Of a stretch of DNA of 64,000 nt, positions 25,118 to 33,811 are shown piece after piece; the first letter of the stretch is position 1, and every line of letters starts with the position of its first letter. The position numbers were made by a program, and so were the translations under genes. The DNA lies in assembly GCF_017349355.1 (NCBI RefSeq), contig NZ_JAFMPM010000006.1:310001-374000 (forward strand), written 5' to 3'. The notes beneath the pieces are model-generated. The model searched no databases, was not told the origin of the DNA, and saw nothing but the letters and a program-made list of their open reading frames with translations. This DNA comes from Thiothrix fructosivorans (GTDB taxonomy: Bacteria; Pseudomonadota; Gammaproteobacteria; Thiotrichales; Thiotrichaceae).

Positions 25118-27769
25118 TTATCGCGGCAAGAAAAAGCTAAAACACGCGCCTTTTCCCGCCTCTGACACCAACCACATCCGCCCACCAAAATGCTCCACAA
25201 TTTGGCGGCTGATCGGCAAACCCAAGCCTGTACCCGGTTGTGACCCGGCGTCATTTTCGGCTTGCCGGAATTTTTCAAACACCAAGGCATGTTTATCGGG
25301 AGCAATGCCCGCACCATTATCCGTGACCTCCACCGTCACGCCAACGGGAGCATCCAACACGCGCACTGTAATCTTGCCACTCCCCGCTGGCACAAATTTG
25401 ATCGCATTTGACAGCAAGTTCAAGACCACCTGCATTAAGCGATCCGGGTCAGCACGTAACGGCGCAACGTGGGGCGGCATTTCCGTTTGCAAGGCAATTT
25501 CACGTTCGCGGCACATTCCTGCCACACTATTCACCGCTTGCTGCACCACGTCGCGCATGTCCACGTCGCTGTTATGCCATTCGGCGTGACCCGCTTCGAT
25601 CTTCGCCATATCCAGCACTTGATTCACCAAACGGCTCAAACGCTCCGCTTCCGCCACCACAATGCCGAGGAATTGCTGGCGTTGCTCCAGTTCCATCTCT
25701 GGGTCATCCTGCATCATTTCGGTCAGCGCCCGAATCGAGGTCAGCGGGGTACGTAATTCGTGGGTCACGGATGACATGAAATCATCTTTCAAATGATCCA
25801 AACTTTTGAGCTGCTCCAAGGCAATGCGTAATTCGGAAGCTTCCTCCAGAATCCGCATCACGTCATCTAACTCCAGCGCTTCCTCTTCCACCACCGATGC
25901 CACCATGACGCGAGCCGAAGCGCTGCCAATCGCGCCGGTTAATTGCGTCTCTACGAAGTGTACCAGCTTCGCATCAGCGGGTATTTGCCCTATGTCATGC
26001 ACACCTGCTTGTTGTGCATACTCGGCGAATAAACGTTCGGCACGCTCTGTTCCCAGAAAACGCCCGGTCAGGTGCAATAAATCGGTCACTTTTGCCTGAC
26101 CTTGCCAAAAGACAGGATGCGTAGCATTCGTGCGTTGAAACACATCCACAAACAGCAAGGCTTGACTGGCTTCGCGGGCGGCGGGGCGATGCCACAACGA
26201 TACCCACACATACGCCGTCACATTCGCCAATAAGCTCCAGAACAAGGCATGGGTTAAATTATCCAACCCTACCAAACCCAAAAACGCTTCCGGCTTCAGC
26301 CATGCAATGCCCCAAGGCCCTTGCTGCAACACATCCGCTGCTACCCACCCCGACTTTGCCAACGACGGCAACATGAGCATGTACGCCCACAACACAAAGC
26401 CCGCCAGCAAACCCGCCAATGCGCCGTTGCGTGTGCCGCCTTTCCAATACATCCCGCCCAATACCGCCGGAGCAAACTGCGCCACCGCCGCGAAACTGAT
26501 CAAGCCAATGCTGACCAGCGCGTAAGCCTCACCCGCCAAATGAAAATACAAATACCCCAGCAATAAAATCAGCACGATCGCCAAGCGCCGAATCGTCAGC
26601 AATAACCCCGTCAAATCGCCATCTGAGCGCACCCCAAACCGCTCAGTACGCAACAATAACGGCATCACCAAGTCATTGCAGACCATCGTCGACACTGCAA
26701 TAGCTTCCACAATCACCATGCCCGTCGCCGCCGATACGCCACCGACAAATGCCACCAGCGCCAACCAACCATGCCCCTGTGACAACGGCAACGACAATAC
26801 AAACGTTTCGGGGTTAACCGTGCCGACCCCAAAATACAGCAAGCCCCCCAACGCAATCGGCAACACAAACATATTGATCAGCAACAAATACAGCGGAAAC
26901 ACCCACGCCGCACGGCGCAAATGGCGTTCATCGACATTTTCCACCACCATCACCTGAAACTGGCGCGGCAAAAACACCACCGACAGCATTGCCAACAGCG
27001 TCAACGCAAACCACTGCGAATACGCAAACGGCTTGCCCTGATCAAACGCCAATAAAGGTTTAAGGTTTTCCTGTACCAAGGCTTGGCTGGCAATATCGCC
27101 CATGCCATTGAACATGCCGTAAGTGACAAAGATCCCCACCAGCAAAAACGCCAGCAATTTCACCACCGACTCGAATGCAATCGCCGCCACCATCCCCTCG
27201 TGACGTTCGCTGCTATCCAGATGGCGTGTCCCAAACACAATGGTAAAACCCGCGAGCGCCAATGCCATGTACAGCGCACTATCCGCCCACCAGGCTGCCG
27301 GAGTTGCTAAGGTTTCCCCCAGTGGCAACGTCAGCACCGCATAACCGCTGGCAATCGCTTTCAATTGCAGCGCAATGTACGGCACGATCCCCACCACCGT
27401 AATCAGCGTCACCAAACCCGCCAGCAACCGACTTTTGCCGTAACGGCTTGCCACAAAATCCGCAATCGAGGTAATCCGGTAGGTTTTGGCAATGCGGATC
27501 ATCTTGCGCACCACCAGCCATGCCAACAACATCGCCAACATCGGTCCTAAATAAATCGGCAAAAACCACACGCCCGCACTCGCCGCCCGCCCCACGCTGC
27601 CAAAGTACGTCCACGCCGTGCAATACACCGCCATCGACAGCGCATAAACCCACGGGCTAGCAATGATCGAACGCCCTGCTTCCGCCCGCTTATCGCCCAC
27701 GTAAGCCACGCTAAACAGCGCCAGCAAGTACGCTACCGTCACCCCGATTACCAGCATGGGCGTTAACAT
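25118..27769 (-). CDS. SLC5 sodium/solute symporter fused to a histidine kinase (CrbS/CbrA-like)
   Basis: An 883-residue fusion. Residues 1 to about 500 form an SLC5 transporter with roughly 13 helices (CTAWTYFGSVG, ITSIADFVASRYGKS). After a linker helix (STAC-like, ELDDVMRILEEASEL) comes a complete kinase: H box HELRTPLTSIRAL near residue 673, N box NLLSNAIKF, G1 DNGAGI, and G2 GTGLGLPIS. In CrbS and CbrA such proteins sense acetate, histidine or carbon status, with transport and signalling partly coupled. No acs or actP gene is visible nearby, so the ligand is unknown. It is followed by a receiver gene and preceded by a 65-residue membrane protein. Confidence 0.92.
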   Translation of the reverse strand: MLTPMLVIGVTVAYLLALFSVAYVGDKRAEAGRSIIASPWVYALSMAVYCTAWTYFGSVGRAASAGVWFLPIYLGPMLAMLLAWLVVRKMIRIAKTYRITSIADFVASRYGKSRLLAGLVTLITVVGIVPYIALQLKAIASGYAVLTLPLGETLATPAAWWADSALYMALALAGFTIVFGTRHLDSSERHEGMVAAIAFESVVKLLAFLLVGIFVTYGMFNGMGDIASQALVQENLKPLLAFDQGKPFAYSQWFALTLLAMLSVVFLPRQFQVMVVENVDERHLRRAAWVFPLYLLLINMFVLPIALGGLLYFGVGTVNPETFVLSLPLSQGHGWLALVAFVGGVSAATGMVIVEAIAVSTMVCNDLVMPLLLRTERFGVRSDGDLTGLLLTIRRLAIVLILLLGYLYFHLAGEAYALVSIGLISFAAVAQFAPAVLGGMYWKGGTRNGALAGLLAGFVLWAYMLMLPSLAKSGWVAADVLQQGPWGIAWLKPEAFLGLVGLDNLTHALFWSLLANVTAYVWVSLWHRPAAREASQALLFVDVFQRTNATHPVFWQGQAKVTDLLHLTGRFLGTERAERLFAEYAQQAGVHDIGQIPADAKLVHFVETQLTGAIGSASARVMVASVVEEEALELDDVMRILEEASELRIALEQLKSLDHLKDDFMSSVTHELRTPLTSIRALTEMMQDDPEMELEQRQQFLGIVVAEAERLSRLVNQVLDMAKIEAGHAEWHNSDVDMRDVVQQAVNSVAGMCREREIALQTEMPPHVAPLRADPDRLMQVVLNLLSNAIKFVPAGSGKITVRVLDAPVGVTVEVTDNGAGIAPDKHALVFEKFRQAENDAGSQPGTGLGLPISRQIVEHFGGRMWLVSEAGKGACFSFFLPR

Positions 27770-27772
27770 GGC

Positions 27773-27970
27773 TTAGTCCTCCCCGGTTTCCATCACCCAC
27801 GCCAGTGCGGCAATCAGAAAGCCCCACACCAAAAACAACCCCAGCGGAAACAATGGGATACCCAGCAGTTGCGCTTCATGATCCCACAGCGTCAGCAAAG
27901 GAAAATTCAGCAACGCCACGCCGGTCACGAACAGCGCTACCAAGCGTTGCGATGTCATGCCTTTCAACAT
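27773..27970 (-). CDS. Small two-helix membrane protein next to the SLC5-kinase
   Basis: A 65-residue protein with two hydrophobic segments (LVALFVTGVALLNFPLLTLW and FPLGLFLVWGFLIAALAWVM) and a short acidic tail (ETGED). AGGAGG lies 7 bp before ATG 27970, fixing the start; a second ATG four codons later is less well placed. Its stop lies 3 bp before the SLC5-kinase start, so the two are co-translated. Small proteins beside SLC5 transporters (such as YjcH beside ActP) are common and may help membrane assembly; that role is inferred here. Confidence 0.8.
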   Translation of the reverse strand: MLKGMTSQRLVALFVTGVALLNFPLLTLWDHEAQLLGIPLFPLGLFLVWGFLIAALAWVMETGED

Positions 27971-27988
27971 AAGTATTCCTCCTTTGCG

Positions 27989-29146
27989 TTATGTATTCAT
28001 CTCAACCTTGCTTAAGTATCCGTCTATCCCGTTCAAAAAAGTAACAACGGGAATCACCTTAATCCCATCCACTTCCAACACGTCATCACCACCATATAGC
28101 AGATACGGGGTCACTTGCGGATAATCTTCACGGAAACTTTTCAACCCGCTCAAGTGTTTGTTAGAAACCTGCCGGGTGCGTTTAACCTCAAGCGCATAGA
28201 AACCGTTTTCGCCGTAGCAGATAATATCCACCTCAATCCCCGTCGCCGTGCGCCAGAATGACAAGTCGTAGCCCCAATCACGGTAGGCGTTCATGGCGCG
28301 GATTTCCTGCAACACCAACGATTCCAGACACACTCCTTCCAGTTCTTCCGGGCTATCCAACACACCTTTGGGGCGCACATGGTAATAAATGCCGGTGTCG
28401 AACAGGTAAAACTTGCGGTGCTGGGTCAACTTCCGTTTGGCGCGTTTGCTAAAGACCGGCAGACGGTAGGCAATCAGCAAATCTTCGAGGATGGTGAAAT
28501 AGTTTTCCGCCACCTTGCGGTTGATATTGGCTTCACGTGCCACCTCGGTGATGTTCAGCGATTCGCCTTGGGAAAAACTGGCAATTTCCAGAAAGCGGCT
28601 GAACGCGCCGATATTGCGGGTCAAGCCTTCTTGCTGTACTTCCTGTTCCAAATAGGTTTGGAGGTAGGCTTGCAAGTAGTGCTTGGGATTTTCTTCGCTA
28701 AATACCGACGGCAGCATCCCGTAGCGTAAAGCGTGTTCCAGCACAAAATCATTGCCCACTTCCTGCACCGTCAGGGGGAAAAAGTGGTATTGCAAAGCAC
28801 GCCCTGCCAGCAAGTTGACATTGCTGCGGCGCAATTTGCGGGCGCTCGACCCCGTCAGCACAAAGTACAGATCCTTACGTTCTTCAATCAAGCGGTGGAC
28901 TTCATCCAGCAGATTGGGAATTTTCTGCACCTCGTCCAACACCACCCAGCCGCTGTAGTCAGACGGGATGTATTCCTCCAGCCGATTTTCCGACCCCAGC
29001 AGGCGTTGGTATAACGCTGGGCGCAGGAAATCCAGATAGATAGCATCCTTGAAATGCGTTTTCAGCCAAGTGGTTTTGCCCGTGCCGCGTGGCCCGAACA
29101 GGAAAAAGCTCTTGTTGTTGGGTGGAGTAAACAATCGGCTGTACAT
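27989..29146 (-). CDS. AAA ATPase with DUF4143 domain
   Basis: A 385-residue ATPase of the archaeal-type/DUF4143 family. It has Walker A GPRGTGKTT near residue 20, Walker B VVLDEVQKIP, sensor LTGSSARKLRR, and a C-terminal nuclease-like fold (ATGIEVDIICYGENGFYALEVK) in which the Asp, Glu and Lys resemble PD-(D/E)xK residues. The cellular role of this family is not settled; members are mobile and often near toxin or defence genes. I start at ATG 29146; GTG 29155 and ATG 29152 are alternatives. A perfect inverted repeat overlaps the upstream region. The gene seems inserted into the signalling locus. Confidence 0.82.
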   Translation of the reverse strand: MYSRLFTPPNNKSFFLFGPRGTGKTTWLKTHFKDAIYLDFLRPALYQRLLGSENRLEEYIPSDYSGWVVLDEVQKIPNLLDEVHRLIEERKDLYFVLTGSSARKLRRSNVNLLAGRALQYHFFPLTVQEVGNDFVLEHALRYGMLPSVFSEENPKHYLQAYLQTYLEQEVQQEGLTRNIGAFSRFLEIASFSQGESLNITEVAREANINRKVAENYFTILEDLLIAYRLPVFSKRAKRKLTQHRKFYLFDTGIYYHVRPKGVLDSPEELEGVCLESLVLQEIRAMNAYRDWGYDLSFWRTATGIEVDIICYGENGFYALEVKRTRQVSNKHLSGLKSFREDYPQVTPYLLYGGDDVLEVDGIKVIPVVTFLNGIDGYLSKVEMNT

Positions 29147-29157
29147 CAGCATCACCG

Positions 29158-29184
29158 TAAAATGGAGTTAGTAACGCCATTTTA
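29158..29184. promoter_or_regulatory. Inverted repeat upstream of the DUF4143 ATPase (possible operator)
   Basis: Perfect 8-bp arms TAAAATGG (29158-29165) and CCATTTTA (29177-29184) around an 11-bp spacer, immediately before the start codon. A second, weaker TGGC/GCCA pair follows at about 29195-29211. The position suits an operator or a leader hairpin. Confidence 0.5.
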
Positions 29185-29229
29185 CATAGTTTTTTGGCGT
29201 TTACGATGCCATTTTTCCAGATTTCATCA

Positions 29230-30606
29230 TCAAGTTCCACTCCGATACGCCCGAAACATTCCCTGCTGCAACCGCGCCACCACTTCACAAGCCCCTTTCA
29301 GATGATTGCGCTCCAACGCCGACAAACTCGCCAACGGCAAGGCATTATCCGGCGCTACCCCTGCCTGTACCTGCCGTGCCTGATGCTGTAAACGCAAGCG
29401 GCTGATCACCTCCAACGCTTCCAGCAATTCACCCACATCAGCGCCGTTCAGCACACCTACTTCTGCCAAGGCTTGCAAGCGCTCCACCGTATTCACCGGC
29501 GGCAAACCTCGCGCCAGCGCATACACCCGCGCTAAATCAATCACCGGCACAATTCCGCGCTTTTTCAAGTCGATGACTTTTTCGCCTGCTGCATTGCGCT
29601 CACTGGTAAACCTGCCCCAAAAGTTGAGTGGAGGCTGAAACGTTTGCGCATTGTCTGCCAGTAAGCGCTGAAACAGGCTGCTATTGCGGGTACGTCCCAG
29701 CAAGTCATCACGCAGCCGCAACAACAAGCTGTCATCACCATAGGTGCAACGCAAATCGAAGAAGATAGTGGCATTCACCAACGCCTGTGGTTCAGGCGTA
29801 TCCACCCATGCGCGAAAATACTCCCGCCACACCCGCAGCGGTTGCCGCCATTCACGGTTGCTTGCCATGATATTGCCGGGGCAATACACATAACCGCACG
29901 CATTCAAGCCATCACTAACAAAATGCGCCACTTGCTGGAAATAGGCATCGTGCAATTCGGGCACAAAGCTATCGTCCAGAATCATGGCGTTATCTTGATC
30001 GGTGTAGATGGTTTGCTCATGCCGCCCCATCGAACCCGCCACCATGAACGCGTAAGGAATCGGCGGTGCACCGAAACGGCTTTCTGCCAATTTCAGTAAG
30101 CGATGCACGATTTCTTGCCCAAGCAGACTGAGGGAGTGCGCAATATCGCGGGCGGGCGTACCGTTTTGCACCATGCGTACCAAGGTGCTCGGCAAATGTT
30201 GGCTGAGGCGTGTTAAGGCTGCCACATCCGGTGCAACATGAATATCACCCACCAGCCATGCCGCGTTGTAATCGTATTGGCGCAACAGCTCAAACACCGA
30301 CACGATACCGAAACCACCATCAGGCAATGTGACCAGAATGTAGCGCACGTTACGCCGTGCCATCAGCAACAGCGCATCCGAGGCGGTTTGGGTGGCAGGA
30401 ACAATGAGCGGCGCGACCGTCATAATGTCACCAATCGGCGTGGTGGCAGGATCAAGCCCCACCGCCAATACTCGCGCCCGCAAATCAGTATCCGTCACAA
30501 TACCTTGCAGGCTGCCGCTGGCATCTAGCACCAGCACAGCACGGCTGTCTGCCTGCGTCATACAAGCAGCTACAGCCTGAATACTCGCGCTGCTTGCCAC
30601 CGTCAA
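29230..30606 (-). CDS. CBS-domain / DUF294 nucleotidyltransferase-like protein, short paralog
   Basis: A 458-residue protein with two CBS repeats (IVTDTDLRARV, IVSVFELLRQ), a DUF294 nucleotidyltransferase-like domain with GSMGRHEQTIYTDQDNAM (GlnD-type GSxxRxExxxxxDxD), and a DUF294 C-terminal helical domain. It is a clear paralog of the upstream gene but lacks the cyclic-nucleotide-binding domain. The only canonical start in reach is TTG 30606. Homology with the paralog extends upstream (LLHVHLTELACPAL, up to about 30630) where no ATG/GTG/TTG exists in frame, so the true start may be CTG behind AGGAGA, or the gene is an N-terminally trimmed duplicate. Confidence 0.8.
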   Translation of the reverse strand: MTVASSASIQAVAACMTQADSRAVLVLDASGSLQGIVTDTDLRARVLAVGLDPATTPIGDIMTVAPLIVPATQTASDALLLMARRNVRYILVTLPDGGFGIVSVFELLRQYDYNAAWLVGDIHVAPDVAALTRLSQHLPSTLVRMVQNGTPARDIAHSLSLLGQEIVHRLLKLAESRFGAPPIPYAFMVAGSMGRHEQTIYTDQDNAMILDDSFVPELHDAYFQQVAHFVSDGLNACGYVYCPGNIMASNREWRQPLRVWREYFRAWVDTPEPQALVNATIFFDLRCTYGDDSLLLRLRDDLLGRTRNSSLFQRLLADNAQTFQPPLNFWGRFTSERNAAGEKVIDLKKRGIVPVIDLARVYALARGLPPVNTVERLQALAEVGVLNGADVGELLEALEVISRLRLQHQARQVQAGVAPDNALPLASLSALERNHLKGACEVVARLQQGMFRAYRSGT

Positions 30607-30659
30607 GGCGGGGCAAGCCAGCTCGGTCAGGTGAACATGTAGCAGATTGACGTTTCTCC

Positions 30660-32525
30660 TTATCTAAACTGATCCGCTTTGTAACGTGTGGTCATACCAT
30701 CCTGCATACTGGAAACCACTTCAAACGCATCCTTCAAATGGCGGCGTTCCAGCGACGACAGTTCTTCCGGCGGCACGTAATTGTTAGGCTTCAACCCTTT
30801 CTCGATTTGCTTTGCCTGATGTTGCAAACGCACCGTGCTGATGAATTCAAACGCATCACGTAAATCTTCGATCATGGAGCGGTTCATCACCCCTGCTTCC
30901 GCAATGGCTTCCAAACGCTCCCACGTATTGATGGGGCGCAAGCCCCCCGCCAGCGAATACAGCCGTGCCAGATCAATGACCGGCACAACACCACGCTTTT
31001 TCATGTCCATGCCTTTTTCGTCAGAGCCGTCCTTGTCTTTGTCCAATACAAAGCCTCGGAAGAACCCAATCGGTGGCTTGAAGCCCAAGGCATTGCTCGC
31101 CATGAAGGCTTGGAATAACGTACTGGCTTTGGTTTTATGCAGCACTTCTTCCTGCAAGTCATTGAGCAGACTTTCCTCACCGTGCAAACAGCGCAGATCA
31201 AAGAAAATACTGGCGTACATGAGCGCCTGCGGTTCGGGTCGATTGATCCACGTTTCAAAGTAACCACGCCACACCGACAACGGTTGCCGCCATTGATCAT
31301 TGGTTGCCATGACATTACCGGGGCAATACACATAGCCGCACGCATTCAAGCCATCGCTAACAAATTTGGCAATGCTGCGGAAATACTCACCGTGTTCCGC
31401 TTCATTGTACGCATCCGACAAGATCATGCCGTTATCTTGGTCGGAATGCGCGGTTTGTTCACGCCGTGCCATCGAACCCGCCACAATAAACGCATACGGA
31501 ATTGGAGGTTTGCCAAACTGCCCTTCCGCCATCACCAACAAACGCCGCGCAATCGCCTGCCCGATGGAAGTAATCGCATGACCAACATCATTCGCAGGCA
31601 AGTTCTGTTTAACCAAACCGACCAGCACATTCGGCAAGCCTTTGCTGAGTTCTGCGAGTCGTGCCACATCCGGCGCGGTGAAAATGTCACCCACCATGTA
31701 GATCGCATTGTGGCTTTGCCCACGCAGCAAATCGGTCGCCGAAATAACGCCGACCACCTCATTATTGTTCACCACTGGCACATGACGCAGGTTAAAACGC
31801 GTCATCAGCAACAAGGCTTCGGAAGCCTGATCGTTGGGCGACAACGTATAAAGCTTGCGCGTCATAATGTCGCCGATGGGCAAGTCGATACGCAAACCTT
31901 GAGCAATAACACGGCGGAAATCGGTATCCGTTACCATACCGTGTGGTGTGGAATCATCCTCGGTGATAATGGCAGCACGGCTCTTGGTTTCCGTCATTTG
32001 CTGCGCGACGGCTTGCACCGGCACATCTTTACGAATCAACAAGGCAGGTTTCATCAGATCCTGCACATGCAGGGTGATCATGGCGTAATTATCAGAACCA
32101 CGCATTTCCTGAATGGCACTGCGCAGACGCTCTTGCTTGCGTTCGGAGAAGTATTGGGAAACACGCTCAAAGCTATCGACTAATTCCAGAAACAGCGCAG
32201 CGGGGATGGCAAAAAACAGGCTGTCTTCCAGTGCTTTAACCGTCATGCCCACCACGCCACCGCGCATGACCGAACGGTAGCCGACCCAATCGCCCTTGCT
32301 AAAGCGCCCATACAGCTCGCCGTTTTCCAGAAACACATCCACAGCCCCACGGCGGATCAGCAGCACTCGGTCATTTTGCTCGCCGATACTCATGACCGCA
32401 TCGCCGATGCCATTACACTGGAACGTGACGTTTGCCGCGAGTTTATCCAACCATTCCGCTGGCAAATCCTTTAACGGCGAACACTTCGCCAAGTAACTAC
32501 GCACCTTGAGCTGCTCAAGTTCCAT
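30660..32525 (-). CDS. Cyclic-nucleotide-binding / CBS / DUF294 nucleotidyltransferase-like protein
   Basis: A 621-residue regulator with an N-terminal cNMP-binding-like domain (GDAVMSIGEQNDRVLLIRRG), two CBS repeats (MVTDTDFRRVIAQG, VVGVISATDLLRGQ), a DUF294 domain with GSMARREQTAHSDQDNGM, and the DUF294 C-terminal domain. CBS pairs usually bind adenine nucleotides, so the protein may sense energy charge and nucleotidylate a partner; both activities are inferred. ATG 32525 (MELEQLKVR) with AAGGTG upstream is preferred over an in-frame start at 32687, which lies inside waaF. DUF294 proteins recur beside SLC5 transporters and DnaQ-like exonucleases. Confidence 0.88.
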   Translation of the reverse strand: MELEQLKVRSYLAKCSPLKDLPAEWLDKLAANVTFQCNGIGDAVMSIGEQNDRVLLIRRGAVDVFLENGELYGRFSKGDWVGYRSVMRGGVVGMTVKALEDSLFFAIPAALFLELVDSFERVSQYFSERKQERLRSAIQEMRGSDNYAMITLHVQDLMKPALLIRKDVPVQAVAQQMTETKSRAAIITEDDSTPHGMVTDTDFRRVIAQGLRIDLPIGDIMTRKLYTLSPNDQASEALLLMTRFNLRHVPVVNNNEVVGVISATDLLRGQSHNAIYMVGDIFTAPDVARLAELSKGLPNVLVGLVKQNLPANDVGHAITSIGQAIARRLLVMAEGQFGKPPIPYAFIVAGSMARREQTAHSDQDNGMILSDAYNEAEHGEYFRSIAKFVSDGLNACGYVYCPGNVMATNDQWRQPLSVWRGYFETWINRPEPQALMYASIFFDLRCLHGEESLLNDLQEEVLHKTKASTLFQAFMASNALGFKPPIGFFRGFVLDKDKDGSDEKGMDMKKRGVVPVIDLARLYSLAGGLRPINTWERLEAIAEAGVMNRSMIEDLRDAFEFISTVRLQHQAKQIEKGLKPNNYVPPEELSSLERRHLKDAFEVVSSMQDGMTTRYKADQFR

Positions 32526-32596
32526 ACAGTACACCTTATCAAGATAAAATTTTGTTGCAGCACAGCATAGCGAATTTTTTAAAGCGCTTTCGTGCT

Positions 32597-33580
32597 TTAT
32601 AGCAAGGAAATGACGTGTTTTGGCAGAATTTTCTGGAGACAATCGAGATGTTGCAGAGGGCATTCGCGCTTGAAGCACGGGCTGCACACCAATCCAAGGT
32701 AGAGGATCTGCGCTTTGTCACTCAAAGGCGGGGTATAGGTCGGGTCAGAAGAGCCATATAAGGCAATCACGGGCGTACCGACAGCGGCAGCAACGTGCAT
32801 CAAGCCGGAATCATTGCTGACCACTTGCGTGGCTTGTGCGAGCAAACCCAGCACTTCCTGTAGGCTGGTTTTGCCTGCAAGGTCTTGGCAGGCGGGGGAA
32901 TTAACAGCGGCGGCAATTTGCGCGGTGACGGGGGCATCTTTGGCAGAGCCGAGTAGGATAACTTGCCCGCCTTGCGCGATGTAATACTGAGCGACTTCGG
33001 CGTAATACTCAGCAGGCCAGCGTTTTGCTCCACCGTATTCTGCACCGGGGCAGAGGGCGAGGAGAAACCCTTCGACTACGCTCAGGGAACGGGTGGGGGT
33101 GAGGTGTGGCGGCTGAATCTCCGGCGGTAGCGTAGCATCCTTCGGCAACCCCAACGCTACAAACCGTTGCACCGTCATCGTCAACACCGAGTTATCCATA
33201 GGGCGAATATCGTTCAGCAAACCGTAACGCATTTCCCCCTTAAAGCCCGTCCGCACCGGAATCTTTGCCCAAAACGGCACAAGCGCGGCTTTCAGCGAAC
33301 GCGGCAACACAATTGCCCAATCATACGCCTTCGTCCGCAAGGCTTTACCAAGTTGGTAACGTTTACCCAATGCCAATTCGCCGTGCTGTAATGGCATTTC
33401 AATCGCCGCCCGAACTTCAGGCATTGCCGCCAATATCGGCTTGCTCCACGCTGGCGCAAGCACATCAATCTGCAAATCAGGGAAACGGTGTTTAAGTGCC
33501 ATGAACAGGCTTTGTGCCATCACCATATCGCCGACCCACGAAGGGCCGACGACTAGGCAACGTTGGGGGGAAAACGCCAT
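32597..33580 (-). CDS. waaF: ADP-heptose:LPS heptosyltransferase II
   Basis: WaaF adds the second heptose to the lipopolysaccharide inner core. The 327-residue GT9 enzyme has the N-terminal LVVGPSWVGDMVMAQSLF motif, the ALCPGAEYGGAKRWP signature, and the nucleotide-sugar site NDSGLMHVAAAVGTP. A conspicuous oddity is the segment TRSLSVVEGF just before ALCPGAEYGG, which is encoded by a known type of dispersed DNA repeat and appears to be an in-frame insertion. The gene lies 4 bp before the zinc-finger gene, in the waaF-ilvE neighbourhood. Confidence 0.93.
   Translation of the reverse strand: MAFSPQRCLVVGPSWVGDMVMAQSLFMALKHRFPDLQIDVLAPAWSKPILAAMPEVRAAIEMPLQHGELALGKRYQLGKALRTKAYDWAIVLPRSLKAALVPFWAKIPVRTGFKGEMRYGLLNDIRPMDNSVLTMTVQRFVALGLPKDATLPPEIQPPHLTPTRSLSVVEGFLLALCPGAEYGGAKRWPAEYYAEVAQYYIAQGGQVILLGSAKDAPVTAQIAAAVNSPACQDLAGKTSLQEVLGLLAQATQVVSNDSGLMHVAAAVGTPVIALYGSSDPTYTPPLSDKAQILYLGLVCSPCFKRECPLQHLDCLQKILPKHVISLL
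33064..33090. repeat. Dispersed nanorepeat inside waaF
   Basis: The core CCCTTCGACTACGCTCAGGG has the look of a short, partly palindromic repeat seen at many loci in diverse bacterial genomes. Here it is read in frame within waaF. The identification is from memory of the motif. Confidence 0.55.
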
Positions 33581-33584
33581 AGCG

Positions 33585-33791
33585 TTAGTCGATCAAACGG
33601 TAAAGCGTACCGCAATACGGGCAACGCGCCGTCTTATCCGCACTACCCTCAATCGCCAACGACACACGCGGGTGCGAACACCACAACGCAGTCGCATCGG
33701 TGGGGCAACTCAAGGGTAAATCCTGACGCTTCACCACCACTTCGCGGGTGTCATTCAAACGTTTGTAATCAGCAATGCTCGGTGCAGACAT
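33585..33791 (-). CDS. Small zinc-finger protein (zf-CHCC type)
   Basis: A 68-residue protein ending in CPYCGTLYRLID, with an upstream Cys in LPLSCPTD and a Cys/His pair in WCSHPRV; together they form a CHCC zinc site. Relatives include a small subunit-like protein of respiratory complex I and stand-alone bacterial proteins of unknown function encoded between ilvE and waaF, as here. ATG 33791 (MSAPSIADY) is chosen over an upstream in-frame codon at 33803. Confidence 0.82.
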   Translation of the reverse strand: MSAPSIADYKRLNDTREVVVKRQDLPLSCPTDATALWCSHPRVSLAIEGSADKTARCPYCGTLYRLID

Positions 33792-33811
33792 ACAGCCTCC
33801 CACACAATCCG

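Noticed and set aside
29230-30606. GlnD-like uridylyltransferase
   Set aside because: The GSxxRxE...D motif is shared, but CBS and DUF294 C-terminal domains and the lack of HD and ACT domains point to the DUF294 family.
31137-32183. 348-codon plus-strand open frame
   Set aside because: It lies entirely opposite the cNMP/CBS/DUF294 gene and its translation has no domain; a shadow of that gene.
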